A stretch of 42,789 nucleotides of DNA from JBAZJN01 sp041651295 (GTDB lineage: Bacteria; Patescibacteriota; UBA1384; XYA2-FULL-43-10; CAINNR01): contig JBAZJN010000006.1 of NCBI GenBank assembly GCA_041651295.1, positions 1 through 42,789 on the forward strand, read 5' to 3'. Every line of letters starts with the position of its first letter. Within the stretch, counting starts at the first letter, position 1. Both the position numbers and the translations under genes were made by a program. The notes beneath the pieces were generated by a model. The model was not told the DNA's origin, did no database searches, and saw nothing but the letters and a program-made list of their open reading frames with translations. Below are positions 23,641 to 30,715 of this stretch, piece after piece.

Positions 23641-23935
23641 AATTATTTATGCCAAAATGACGAGGTACCCGTTTTTTGAGATCCACATATCGCGCCGTGG
23701 AAATGACTCTATGGGAATATGGAAAAGTTGAACGGATTGGCATCAAGTTATAAAGATTGCTAAAAATTATTATTAACGAGAAGAGAATTGATTTTGACGC
23801 TTGCACCTGCAAGAAAATATTTTGCAGGAAAAGAGGATTTGATAGAAGAGGTAAAAAAAGCAAGGGATAACTGATTTTACTACAAAAAGCTTCAAGCTTC
23901 GCAGGCCGGTTGTATCAAGCAAAGATTAAATAGGG
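23641..23935. other. Intergenic stretch with short open frames, no convincing gene
   Basis: Plus-strand peptides of 24 (MTRYPFFEIHISRRG, 23657) and 16 residues (MTLWEYGKVERIGIKL) overlap in two frames. Further on, another frame reads RKYFAGKEDLIEEVKKARDN. They lack ribosome sites and look like a decayed small gene between two promoters. Confidence 0.4.
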
Positions 23936-24172
23936 TTGGCATATGAGAAGAAAGATATGCAGATGAGAAGAATTATTTTTGCAGGCCTCGCGGCGTCAAG
24001 TGTTTTGAAATCGGGCCTGGATGGAGCGATGGCGGTCAAGATGGCATGGGAGCGAGAACGCCTCAAGATTGAGGGGTTCCCCGGGCGCGCGGAAAAAATA
24101 GAAAAGATTTTAGATGCAGATTTTGAAATAAAAGAAGGAGAAAAAGAGGTAGAATACAAACTAAGAGTTTAG
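23936..24172 (+). CDS. Isolated rightward small protein
   Basis: 78 residues from TTG 23936, or about 71 from ATG 23957; neither has a strong ribosome site. A TATA-like GATTAAATAG precedes it at ~23924. Helical: FAGLAASSVLKSGLDGAMAV, then ERERLKIEGFPGRAEKIEKI and an acidic strand end. It is the only rightward gene in the early half and converges with the gene at 24161 with a 12-base overlap. A regulator is possible. The opposite strand is also open here, so confidence is limited. Confidence 0.4.
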   Translation: MAYEKKDMQMRRIIFAGLAASSVLKSGLDGAMAVKMAWERERLKIEGFPGRAEKIEKILDADFEIKEGEKEVEYKLRV

Positions 24173-24517
24173 GCTATTTTGTATTTGTGGGCAGGAAAGG
24201 ATTAAACGAATCCCGCCGCCACTTTTTCGGATATATTGCGCACGAATCCATTGTTTTTGTGCAAACCTTTGAAAACGCACGCGCCATGTTTTTTGTTCGT
24301 TCTGATTTTCTACGCCGAGAAGAAAATATATTTCGGTGCTCTCGGTCGGACCGCGAGCTCTAAGAATATTTAAGATTTTTTCACAAAAGAGTTGGTCTTT
24401 TTGGAAATTTTGTATTCTGCGCCGCGCGCGAAATTCCTCTAATGTTGGAACCTTTCTAGCCCACCATTTCGCGCCATAGATTTGTGTGATGCGCCCACTT
24501 TCTCTCTGATATCTCAC
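24161..24517 (-). CDS. Winged-helix-like protein
   Basis: 118 residues from GTG 24517 (GGTGT five bases upstream; GTG 24526 possible). The middle (FCEKILNILRARGPTESTEI) then FQRFAQKQWIRAQYIRKSGG and GIRLIL resembles a winged helix with a C-terminal wing, with an Arg-rich N-terminus (EEFRARRRIQNFQK). Probable DNA-binding regulator, last gene of the 24-26.8 kb operon. Confidence 0.5.
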   Translation of the reverse strand: MRYQRESGRITQIYGAKWWARKVPTLEEFRARRRIQNFQKDQLFCEKILNILRARGPTESTEIYFLLGVENQNEQKTWRVRFQRFAQKQWIRAQYIRKSGGGIRLILSCPQIQNSLNS

Positions 24518-24571
24518 ATAATACACCTCACATTATTTTTCATGTCAGTTGTCAGTTTTTTTTGATTTACT

Positions 24572-25771
24572 TTAATTTGATTTAGGGATTGGTTGCCCTA
24601 GGATTTTTGCATAATATTTCTTTTTAATTCTGAAATAACTGCGTTCTCCGTTGCCAGTGAGTTCTTTGAAGCGCATTATTGCGCCCGACGTGGTAGGTTC
24701 TTGCTCGGCTTCTATGAATGCTTGCATTTGTTCGTCATATTGCAAGATACTCCTCGCCGTTTCTTTCCAATTTTGAGGATTTTGAAGCATGAGTTGATAG
24801 AGCTTTTGAATCGTGCGGTATGAAAAGTCTTGGAGCGCTTGGGGGTTGTGGTCTAGAAGAAAAGTGAGAGCCTCGCGCCTCTGCTCTTGCGTCGTATTTT
24901 TGTAGTTTAGTCTTGAAAAGTTTGCGATTAAATTCGCTTTTTCGTGATAAGTCAGACGTATTTCATAGTAGAGCGAGCGGCTAATCATCGCACGCATCAT
25001 GAGATTGTTCGGGATTTCGTTTGCGATAAAGATGCACCCAGCACTGAGTTGAAATTCGCACGGAGCAGTGCGCGCTTTGCTCGTCGTATTATATTGCATT
25101 TTCCGAATTCCCGTCGGGTTGCTCGTCGCTGATTTAAAGAATGAGAGAATCGTGCTGTTTTTATACGCGCTGTCTATGTCGTCAAAGACTATTATTTTTT
25201 TGTCTTTGTGTTCAAACATGAAATTGTAGATGCCCAACGGGGTAGTGTATCCGTTGAAGATTACCCAATCTTTTCCGTGCACGAGCTGTGCCTCGCGCAT
25301 TGCTTCATAAATTGTGTGCGTCTTGCCTATCCCGATTTCGTCAGATACGACGAAGAGAGAGGGGGAGAATCCACCTGCGACGTTTTGAATTAGCACTTTC
25401 ATAGTTTGCGAGTGCTTGCTCGCGCCTGCTTCTGCTCCTTCGCTCGCGTCCTGCGCGAGCGCGAGCTTGTCTATTGCTTCGCGCTCTTGCGCTTGGAATT
25501 GCTGTATGTAATCTTGTTGTGCCTGCCTGTTTTGCACCTCTGCCTGTAATTCCTGCGTCTGTAATTGTGCGAGTTGCTCGCTCATCGCGATTGGATGTTT
25601 TGATTTAAGTATTGTTTTATTTTCTGCGAGTGTGAGAGAATGGTCAAAGTTAGCAGAGATATCTTCCAACTGTGCATCTATTCCTAACGACGTTAGATAA
25701 GCGATTGCCCACATCGCAAACTTTTTAGGGACGCCCGATTTTTCAAGATATTTTAAGTGTTCTTCGTCCAT
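24572..25771 (-). CDS. AAA+ ATPase (DnaA/DnaC-like), replication initiation or helicase loading candidate
   Basis: 399 residues; GGGAG four bases before ATG. Residues 1-60 are helical, 60-115 are a Gln/Ala-rich coiled coil, then an AAA+ core: Walker A DEIGIGKT (~144-151), Walker B IIVFDDID (~193-200), sensor 1 CIFIANE (~246-252), and a possible arginine finger MISRSLYYEI. The C-terminus is helical with a winged-helix-like end (GERSYFRIKKKYYAKILG). Together with the separately encoded MCM helicase this suggests a loader or initiator at the viral origin, which may lie a short way upstream. Inference from fold and location. Confidence 0.7.
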   Translation of the reverse strand: MDEEHLKYLEKSGVPKKFAMWAIAYLTSLGIDAQLEDISANFDHSLTLAENKTILKSKHPIAMSEQLAQLQTQELQAEVQNRQAQQDYIQQFQAQEREAIDKLALAQDASEGAEAGASKHSQTMKVLIQNVAGGFSPSLFVVSDEIGIGKTHTIYEAMREAQLVHGKDWVIFNGYTTPLGIYNFMFEHKDKKIIVFDDIDSAYKNSTILSFFKSATSNPTGIRKMQYNTTSKARTAPCEFQLSAGCIFIANEIPNNLMMRAMISRSLYYEIRLTYHEKANLIANFSRLNYKNTTQEQRREALTFLLDHNPQALQDFSYRTIQKLYQLMLQNPQNWKETARSILQYDEQMQAFIEAEQEPTTSGAIMRFKELTGNGERSYFRIKKKYYAKILGQPIPKSN

Positions 25772-25888
25772 TTTCTCCCTCTATCTTTTTCTTTCTTAGT
25801 TTTCCTCAGTTTTCCTCTATGCCGCGCCATGTTTTACCCGAGCGGTTGAGTGCGGATTCGGGCAAAAACTGGCGCGTGAGCACGGAAT

Positions 25889-26056
25889 TTAAGAAAAATT
25901 GTAAATTTTCTCCAAGATTGCCACAAGCCCAAATATTCCCATTCCGGTCGCGACGCCGAATAAAAATATCAGCACGCCTTTCGCGGCGGTCATAATTGAG
26001 TCTGCGTCGATTCGGATCAGAATTTCTTGCCCATCCTCGCTTATTTCGCTCGTCAT
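25889..26056 (-). CDS. Small membrane protein
   Basis: 55 residues; AGGAGG ten bases before ATG 26056. A short acidic N-terminus (MTSEISEDGQEILIRIDADS) is followed by one membrane span (VLIFLFGVATGMGIFGLVAI) and a short tail. Function unknown. The 117 bases up to the ATPase start hold only a weak 25-codon basic frame. Confidence 0.55.
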   Translation of the reverse strand: MTSEISEDGQEILIRIDADSIMTAAKGVLIFLFGVATGMGIFGLVAILEKIYNFS

Positions 26057-26072
26057 TTTCCTCAGTCCTCCT

Positions 26073-26276
26073 CTATTCTTCTTTTATTTTTTCTACTGAT
26101 TGCCGCACTGCTTGGATTGCTTTTTCTAGCTGTCCTTGCATATCAGAATACGCATCCTCCGCGCCTTCCTCGTATTTTGTTGCAGGATACGGCGCGAATT
26201 CGCGGCTGTTTTTGTCGCGTTCAAGCCTCGCGTATGCCTCCAGTTTGATTAGTTTTTCAAGAGCGGTTTCTACCAT
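26073..26276 (-). CDS. Small helical protein
   Basis: 67 residues from ATG 26276 (GAGGTTG six bases upstream, at the end of the previous gene). Entirely helical and charged (TALEKLIKLEAYARLERDKN, MQGQLEKAIQAVRQSVEKI), likely a coiled coil that oligomerises. No family recognised. Confidence 0.5.
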   Translation of the reverse strand: MVETALEKLIKLEAYARLERDKNSREFAPYPATKYEEGAEDAYSDMQGQLEKAIQAVRQSVEKIKEE

Positions 26277-26277
26277 T

Positions 26278-26622
26278 TCAATCAACCTCTTCTTTCAAGT
26301 TTTCCAGTTTCACGAATCCGCTCGCCTGCCCGCTTGGGGTGGGCGTGTATTTGTTGCCCGTCGCATACATAAAACACGCCTTCGCGAAACAACTTTTTAT
26401 TTCTTTTTGCGTTAGGTCGGGATGCGCGTGCTCAAGTAGAGTTTGGAAAAGAAGAAGAAGGTCAGATTTCATTAGCCCTGCGTCATCCTTGCCGCCCGGG
26501 AGTTCTGCACTTGCTATTGCAAGCGCTGGCTCGCGCGGGCTCCTTACCAAACTAAAATACCAGCTCTTTTGTTCTTTTTCTTCTTTGCCCTCTATGTCCT
26601 CTTTATCTTGTGTGTGCGTCAT
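26278..26622 (-). CDS. Unknown acidic protein
   Basis: 114 residues; GGAGG seven bases before ATG, whose first base pair overlaps the upstream stop (ATGA). Acidic N-terminus (QDKEDIEGKEEKEQK), a helical centre (KSDLLLLFQTLLEHAHPDLT) and a Cys pair (SCFAKACFMYATG). Same transcript as the ATPase. No family recognised. Confidence 0.5.
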   Translation of the reverse strand: MTHTQDKEDIEGKEEKEQKSWYFSLVRSPREPALAIASAELPGGKDDAGLMKSDLLLLFQTLLEHAHPDLTQKEIKSCFAKACFMYATGNKYTPTPSGQASGFVKLENLKEEVD

Positions 26623-26756
26623 ACTTCGGCCTCCGTTCCTCTAATATATACCGCGTTCGCTTTTGCGTACGTTTGCCATGTGCTTTTTCCCACGCTCCGC
26701 CCGCCCGCGAGGGCGGCGTATAGGAATACGTTGCTTAGTTTTTGTGTTTCTTGCAT
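26619..26756 (-). CDS. Small protein with a P-loop-like motif
   Basis: 45 residues from ATG 26756 (GGAG eight bases upstream; ATG 26765 also possible). It contains AGGRSVGKST, which fits the G-x4-GK-(S/T) pattern, but it is far too short for a nucleotide-binding domain. First protein gene behind the promoter at 26835; a nine-codon frame lies just upstream. It may be the remnant of a larger ATPase. Confidence 0.4.
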   Translation of the reverse strand: MQETQKLSNVFLYAALAGGRSVGKSTWQTYAKANAVYIRGTEAEV

Positions 26757-26834
26757 TTTTCTCATCTCCGTCTGTGCATATTCTCTTTCATATTATCCTA
26801 TCCTTATATCTCATTAGATATCAATACAGCAATG

Positions 26835-26843
26835 TTTATAAAG
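26835..26843 (-). promoter_or_regulatory. Promoter TATA box (CTTTATAAA) for the ATPase operon
   Basis: Minus-strand CTTTATAAA about 50-80 bases upstream of the first genes. TTTATAAAG also appears at 27177 and 27228, suggesting a cluster of promoters around the candidate origin. Confidence 0.5.
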
Positions 26844-27327
26844 ATATGTTTGAGGAGAAACGCTCTAATCAGAAAGAATTATGTGGCGGGCAGGGTGTTG
26901 TGTGTAAATATAAATGAGAGTATAGGAAAGAGAATGCTAATCTAAGAGATTGCACCCTTCCCTTAACCAGCTGTATTGTTGCAAACTGTGGGGGTATTTC
27001 TCTGTGAGAGAATGTCGGATGTGGCAGATAGATATGTGATTATTTCTACAATTCACTTTTATAATATGACCTCCCCCCCCTTGCAAATATATCAAAACAT
27101 CACACACACAAATCATATCATATCTATCTATCATATCTATCATTATATTCTTTTTAAATAAAGTATTCCCTAATTCTTTATAAAGAGTTAGTTTAACATT
27201 TAATTCCCCTTCTTCCCAATAAATATATTTATAAAGGTATTTGTGTGTTGTGGGTTGTGTGTTTGTGTGTGGGTGGAGGGGACGGGGGGCATGAGTGGGA
27301 AAAAGGTGGGAAGATAGTGGTCAGTAC

Positions 27328-27344
27328 CCCAAAAAATTTTTGGG
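27328..27344. repeat. Perfect palindrome CCCAAAAA-A-TTTTTGGG
   Basis: Eight-base arms around one base, flanked by AGT and ACT that extend the symmetry. It lies 40 bases upstream of the late promoter, so it could be an operator, an origin element or a strong hairpin. Confidence 0.7.
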
Positions 27345-27374
27345 ACTAAAAAAATCTAAAAAGAATGTAGCAAC

Positions 27375-27382
27375 AAATATAA
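27375..27382 (+). promoter_or_regulatory. Late promoter TATA-like box (AAATATAA)
   Basis: AAATATAA lies about 35 bases before ATG 27416, placing the transcription start just upstream of the GGTGA site. It begins the rightward packaging and structural operon. Confidence 0.4.
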
Positions 27383-27415
27383 ACATTAGCATCCTTTGAA
27401 TCACAGGTGAGTACA

Positions 27416-27619
27416 ATGGTAAAATGCGATGAGAAAAACTGTAAGAGAGAAGCAACGAACTTCATCAACGAAGAACCGCAAAAGAAAGAAGATTCCGGAA
27501 GTAGAAATTTGTGTGATGAGCACGCAGGGAACAAACTCGGAATCCACAATCTCAAGGACCAAAACAAATTTCAGCCGCCATCATGGGGAAGATATGCCGG
27601 GCAGACTCCGATAGGCTAA
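27416..27619 (+). CDS. Small zinc-finger-like protein
   Basis: 67 residues from ATG 27416 (GGTGA at 27406-27410, five-base spacer). CDEKNCKREATNFIN followed by LCDEHAGNKLG gives C-x4-C and C-x2-H, a probable zinc site of the kind also seen in cellular small zinc proteins. First gene of the rightward operon. Confidence 0.55.
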   Translation: MVKCDEKNCKREATNFINEEPQKKEDSGSRNLCDEHAGNKLGIHNLKDQNKFQPPSWGRYAGQTPIG

Positions 27620-27638
27620 AGAGCGAATGTGATACCTG

Positions 27639-27881
27639 ATGCCTCCAAGACCATCAGAAAACATAGAAAGCAACGATAGGATAGAGCGCGCCATGCGCTC
27701 TAAAATAACCAAAGAATCCGCAAAGCAAGGCATCGACGCTCTAAAAACTTTAATGGCAAATCGCACATGCTGTAAATATTGTGGGAAATCGCAAAAAGAC
27801 ACAATAATGTTCGTAGTAATCTTCGCAGGAAGCTCCATTGGTCTTTCCTGTAAAGATTGTGCAAAAACATATATCCTATAA
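27639..27881 (+). CDS. Small zinc-ribbon protein
   Basis: 80 residues; TGTGAT five bases before ATG. A helical basic N-terminus (RIERAMRSKITKESAKQGID) is followed by CKYCGKSQKD, a hydrophobic strand (TIMFVVIFAGSS) and CKDC, a zinc ribbon. Lies between two other small regulators upstream of the terminase. Function unknown. Confidence 0.55.
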   Translation: MPPRPSENIESNDRIERAMRSKITKESAKQGIDALKTLMANRTCCKYCGKSQKDTIMFVVIFAGSSIGLSCKDCAKTYIL

Positions 27882-27908
27882 AGAGTGAAAAACAACAAGA
27901 GTGAAACC

Positions 27909-28085
27909 ATGAGAAAAATAAAATGCGCATCAATCCGATTCCGCTTATCTTTAGAAGAGAAACAAGAATTTGGCAAGATTTGTGCAGAATCAAAAACAAC
28001 TCCATCAAAAGCTCTTAGACAGTACATCAGAGAGATGATAGGGTACAACAACAAAATCAAAGAGGTAGATGAACACGCCAAATAA
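27909..28085 (+). CDS. Ribbon-helix-helix-like DNA-binding protein
   Basis: 58 residues from ATG 27909 (AGTGA four bases upstream). A basic strand KIKCASIRFRLSLEEKQEF leads into two helices (FGKICAESKTT, PSKALRQYIREMI), the pattern of ribbon-helix-helix repressors. It could regulate the adjacent late or early promoters. Overlaps the next gene by 17 bases. Confidence 0.6.
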   Translation: MRKIKCASIRFRLSLEEKQEFGKICAESKTTPSKALRQYIREMIGYNNKIKEVDEHAK

Positions 28086-28716
28086 TACTTACAAAGGAAA
28101 ACCAATCAAATATTTCCTCATAGATAGACTAGCGGCAGGATACGATAAAAAAGTCGTCTGCAGCATGTTTCGTCATTTCTTTGAAATACCCGACAGCGAC
28201 GACGAAATCCTTAAAATCATCAAAGATTCCGAAGAAGAGATTGAAACAAGAAGACTGGAAATAATAAAAGAAATAGACGAAAAAGACTTGACCTCGATTA
28301 TCCTTCGCCATATAAACAAATTAGATTACGCAGCAAATGGAACAGAAGATGTCAAAGACCTCACAACAATAGCCACCGGCATATCAAACTTGGTCTCGCT
28401 GGTAAAACCAAAACAAGTTCAGACAAATATCCAGAAAACTGTTACAACAAACAACTATGTCCAGATAAACGCAACATTCATCAATGATTTGGAAAAAGAT
28501 GGCATCATAAAAATAATCGACGCAGAACGTTTTGGCAAATTATTTGGAGGAGCCCCTTCGTCAATATCTCCTTCAAGTGATATCAGCCTATTGCCAAAAT
28601 CGTGCGAAATCGATTTGAGCGGCGTTGAGGTAATAGACGCCCCTCCAAAAAAAGAAGTAGTAAAGAAAGAAAACATGGATGAGGAAGAATATGATGGAAT
28701 CGGCGCCTTCCTCTGA
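28069..28716 (+). CDS. Putative terminase small subunit
   Basis: 215 residues; GAGGT just before ATG. The N-terminus (IDRLAAGYDKKVVCSMFRHF) may be a helix-turn-helix, followed by a long coiled coil (EEEIETRRLEIIKEIDEK) for oligomerisation and a disordered C-terminus. The gene overlaps the large terminase start, the usual TerS-TerL order. Assignment rests on position and architecture. Confidence 0.5.
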   Translation: MNTPNNTYKGKPIKYFLIDRLAAGYDKKVVCSMFRHFFEIPDSDDEILKIIKDSEEEIETRRLEIIKEIDEKDLTSIILRHINKLDYAANGTEDVKDLTTIATGISNLVSLVKPKQVQTNIQKTVTTNNYVQINATFINDLEKDGIIKIIDAERFGKLFGGAPSSISPSSDISLLPKSCEIDLSGVEVIDAPPKKEVVKKENMDEEEYDGIGAFL

Positions 28717-30127
28717 AACTCTCCCTCCACATATTCTTCTCGCGGCGCAGAATGATTTTTCCTATTTCTGTAGGTATGTCACAAAACAACCTTTCGGGAA
28801 AGTGCATGAGAAAATCGCGCAACAAATTCTTGGAGAAAAAAGGAACACGATGGTAGAAATGGCCCGAGGTCATTTCAAAACATGGATGTTCTCCAAAAAC
28901 TTCCCTCTCTGGTTAATGTGGCGCCAATCTGAAAAACCCCTCATGATAGGGCTTGAAACTTCCAACATGCCGCAAACGCAATATATTCTTTCCGAATTAA
29001 TCGCGTCTGAAATTGAACATAATCCTATTCTCGCAGAGCGCCTTCTCCCAAATGATTTATACCGCGCAACATGGAGTGCGCGCCATCTGAAAACAAAAAA
29101 TGGGCACCAAGTAATCGCCCAACCTTTCGGGAGAAAAGGATTTCACTATGATTGGCTCATCTCGGACGATTTGCAGCAAGAAAGCGAATCTGGCTCCGGA
29201 CTCTCAATCTCTGCCATAAAAAGAACATTCTGGTCGTCCTCGTGGCCAATGACTCAAACTCGCCAGGGGCATCATCTCGTTATCGGCACTCCTATCTCTC
29301 TCGACGACTTTTATTCGGAATTCGAAAATAAGCCGGCATGGAATGTTATGAAATTCCCAGTAGTTGTGATGGACGAAAACAAGAACTGGCTTGCCCCGCA
29401 GTTCCCCGAACACCCTGCTTTTTCATCACTTGAAAAAATACTAGAGCTTAAAGCAAACACTCCTATCTGGTCATTCATGTCTGAATATATGCTGGATCCT
29501 ATTGGAGATGGCACTGTTGTTTTTTCATCCGACCTAATAGACTATTCGATGAAAATGACATATCCATCTGTTGCACCATCAGATGAATTAGCTTCGCAAT
29601 ATTACGCAGGATGGGATGTCGCTCTCTCTGATAAGCAGTCTGCAGACTTCTCCGCGATTACTATTGTAAAACGTACCCCGGGTGTGCCTCTTCGCGTTGT
29701 TGCGAAATGGAGAGGGAAAGCCAACGAAGAAGAACAATTTGAGATTATGCGTGGATTCCACAAATCTTTTACTGTCTCAAAATTAGTTATTGAGCAAAAA
29801 GGGCTCAGTTATGCTATGGCAGAAAAAGCCTCCAAAGATTATACGCTCGCGCACTCTATTGAAAAATTTGATACGAACCATAATTCCAAAAACAAACTTA
29901 TCGGAGATCTTCGTTTGGTCATGCAAAATAAAATGCTTGGTTTAGACGGAGATAAAGAAATTGCGCGCGAGTTGAGCTCTTTTGGATTAGTTACTAAAGA
30001 AGGTCAGCAGACATTCCGCGCGTTGTCCGGGCATGACGATCTCGTCATGTCTCTCTCTATGGCAGTTTATGCCGCCGGAGGATATCTTCCAAAGAATAAA
30101 CCAACTGCTCAATTTTACATGGTGTGA
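28691..30127 (+). CDS. terL: Terminase large subunit
   Basis: 478 residues from ATG 28691 (GAGG six bases upstream; ATG 28679 possible). ATPase: Walker A variant MARGHFKT (~57-64), Walker B DWLISDDL with the acidic pair (~154-161), coupling motif VIGTP (~197). Nuclease: Asp in AGWDVALSDKQSADFSAI (~309), Glu in VIEQKG (~368), and Asp pair in GHDDLVMSLS (~448). All the parts of a DNA-packaging motor and headful or site-specific nuclease are present. It powers packaging into the procapsid through the portal coded 600 bases downstream. Confidence 0.9.
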   Translation: MMESAPSSETLPPHILLAAQNDFSYFCRYVTKQPFGKVHEKIAQQILGEKRNTMVEMARGHFKTWMFSKNFPLWLMWRQSEKPLMIGLETSNMPQTQYILSELIASEIEHNPILAERLLPNDLYRATWSARHLKTKNGHQVIAQPFGRKGFHYDWLISDDLQQESESGSGLSISAIKRTFWSSSWPMTQTRQGHHLVIGTPISLDDFYSEFENKPAWNVMKFPVVVMDENKNWLAPQFPEHPAFSSLEKILELKANTPIWSFMSEYMLDPIGDGTVVFSSDLIDYSMKMTYPSVAPSDELASQYYAGWDVALSDKQSADFSAITIVKRTPGVPLRVVAKWRGKANEEEQFEIMRGFHKSFTVSKLVIEQKGLSYAMAEKASKDYTLAHSIEKFDTNHNSKNKLIGDLRLVMQNKMLGLDGDKEIARELSSFGLVTKEGQQTFRALSGHDDLVMSLSMAVYAAGGYLPKNKPTAQFYMV

Positions 30128-30129
30128 TT

Positions 30130-30282
30130 ATGGACTACAGAATCCCAAATTTAAATGCAAGAAACGAAAAAGGAAAAATAATCAAACGGTGTGTAATATG
30201 CACCCGCCCGGGAGAATGGCATTTCCCGGACGGAAGTTTATGCACAGAATGCGCGATCAAATCAGGAATGCTTGGAAAGTAG
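30130..30282 (+). CDS. Small zinc-ribbon protein
   Basis: 50 residues starting two bases after the terminase stop; TGTGA lies just upstream. A basic N-terminus (NARNEKGKIIKRC) and CVIC with CTEC 17 residues apart form a compact zinc ribbon. Unknown role; possibly a packaging accessory because of its position. Confidence 0.6.
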   Translation: MDYRIPNLNARNEKGKIIKRCVICTRPGEWHFPDGSLCTECAIKSGMLGK

Positions 30283-30289
30283 TTTAAAT
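30282..30289 (+). promoter_or_regulatory. TATA-like box (GTTTAAAT)
   Basis: Located about 30 bases before ATG 30318, so the transcript would have a very short leader. It would allow portal and capsid genes to be expressed separately from the terminase. Confidence 0.4.
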
Positions 30290-30317
30290 CCTTGCTCACA
30301 AGAGTAGAGTTGATTAC

Positions 30318-30710
30318 ATGGCATCGAAAAAGAAAAAAATCGTTTTAGAGAAGAAAATTGAGAATTGGGCACGTTTTAGCAAGCTTTTTGGAGGATTTTT
30401 CGCTTTTTTAGCGAAATTGAGAGATTTCCTTTACAACCCCGCGAACCAAATCCAGCTCAAAATAGATCCGAATGCAAAACCTCTCCCTTCCTATTTTGAT
30501 ATGATTATGACCTGGATCTGCCACACCTGTTTTAATGGATTTTTCATTTGGTTTGTAATTTATTTCCTCACTCCCTATCAGATTAGTATTGCTCTTGTTT
30601 TCCCGATCGGCGTCGCGCGATTCCTCGCGCTCGATCTCATGGAAGAATTTATCTATAAGCCGGCCACTCGCGTATCTAGAGCGTTTGGAGCGAGCGCCCC
30701 AAAGCGGTGA
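30318..30710 (+). CDS. Membrane protein between terminase and portal
   Basis: 130 residues. A very basic N-terminus (ASKKKKIVLEKKIENWARF), then hydrophobic segments (MTWICHTCFNGFFIWFVIYF and ISIALVFPIGVARFLAL) and a basic end. No obvious ribosome site, but a TATA-like box 30 bases upstream suggests a short-leader transcript. A membrane protein inside the packaging module is unusual; function unknown. Confidence 0.55.
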   Translation: MASKKKKIVLEKKIENWARFSKLFGGFFAFLAKLRDFLYNPANQIQLKIDPNAKPLPSYFDMIMTWICHTCFNGFFIWFVIYFLTPYQISIALVFPIGVARFLALDLMEEFIYKPATRVSRAFGASAPKR

Positions 30711-30715
30711 TTTGA

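Larger units (their letters stand above)
26844..27415. other. Non-coding, AT-rich and G-run region between diverging operons: candidate origin and/or packaging region
   Basis: No gene longer than about 23 codons is supported. The region holds: an 8-base C run (27071-27078); a 13-bp tandem repeat ATCATATCTATCT/ATCATATCTATCA (27117-27141); palindromic CTTTATAAAG (27176-27185); TTTATAAAG (27228-27236); a GT-rich then G-run stretch (27240-27312); and a palindrome CCCAAAAA-A-TTTTTGGG (27328-27344). Leftward early genes start on one side and rightward packaging genes on the other, with the terminase genes about 1 kb away. Origin function is inferred. Confidence 0.45.

Noticed and set aside
25753..25830. 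25-codon basic ORF (MARHRGKLRKTKKEKDRG) before the AAA+ gene
   Set aside because: Short, overlaps the ATPase start in another frame and the ribosome site is weak; could be a leader peptide but not supported.
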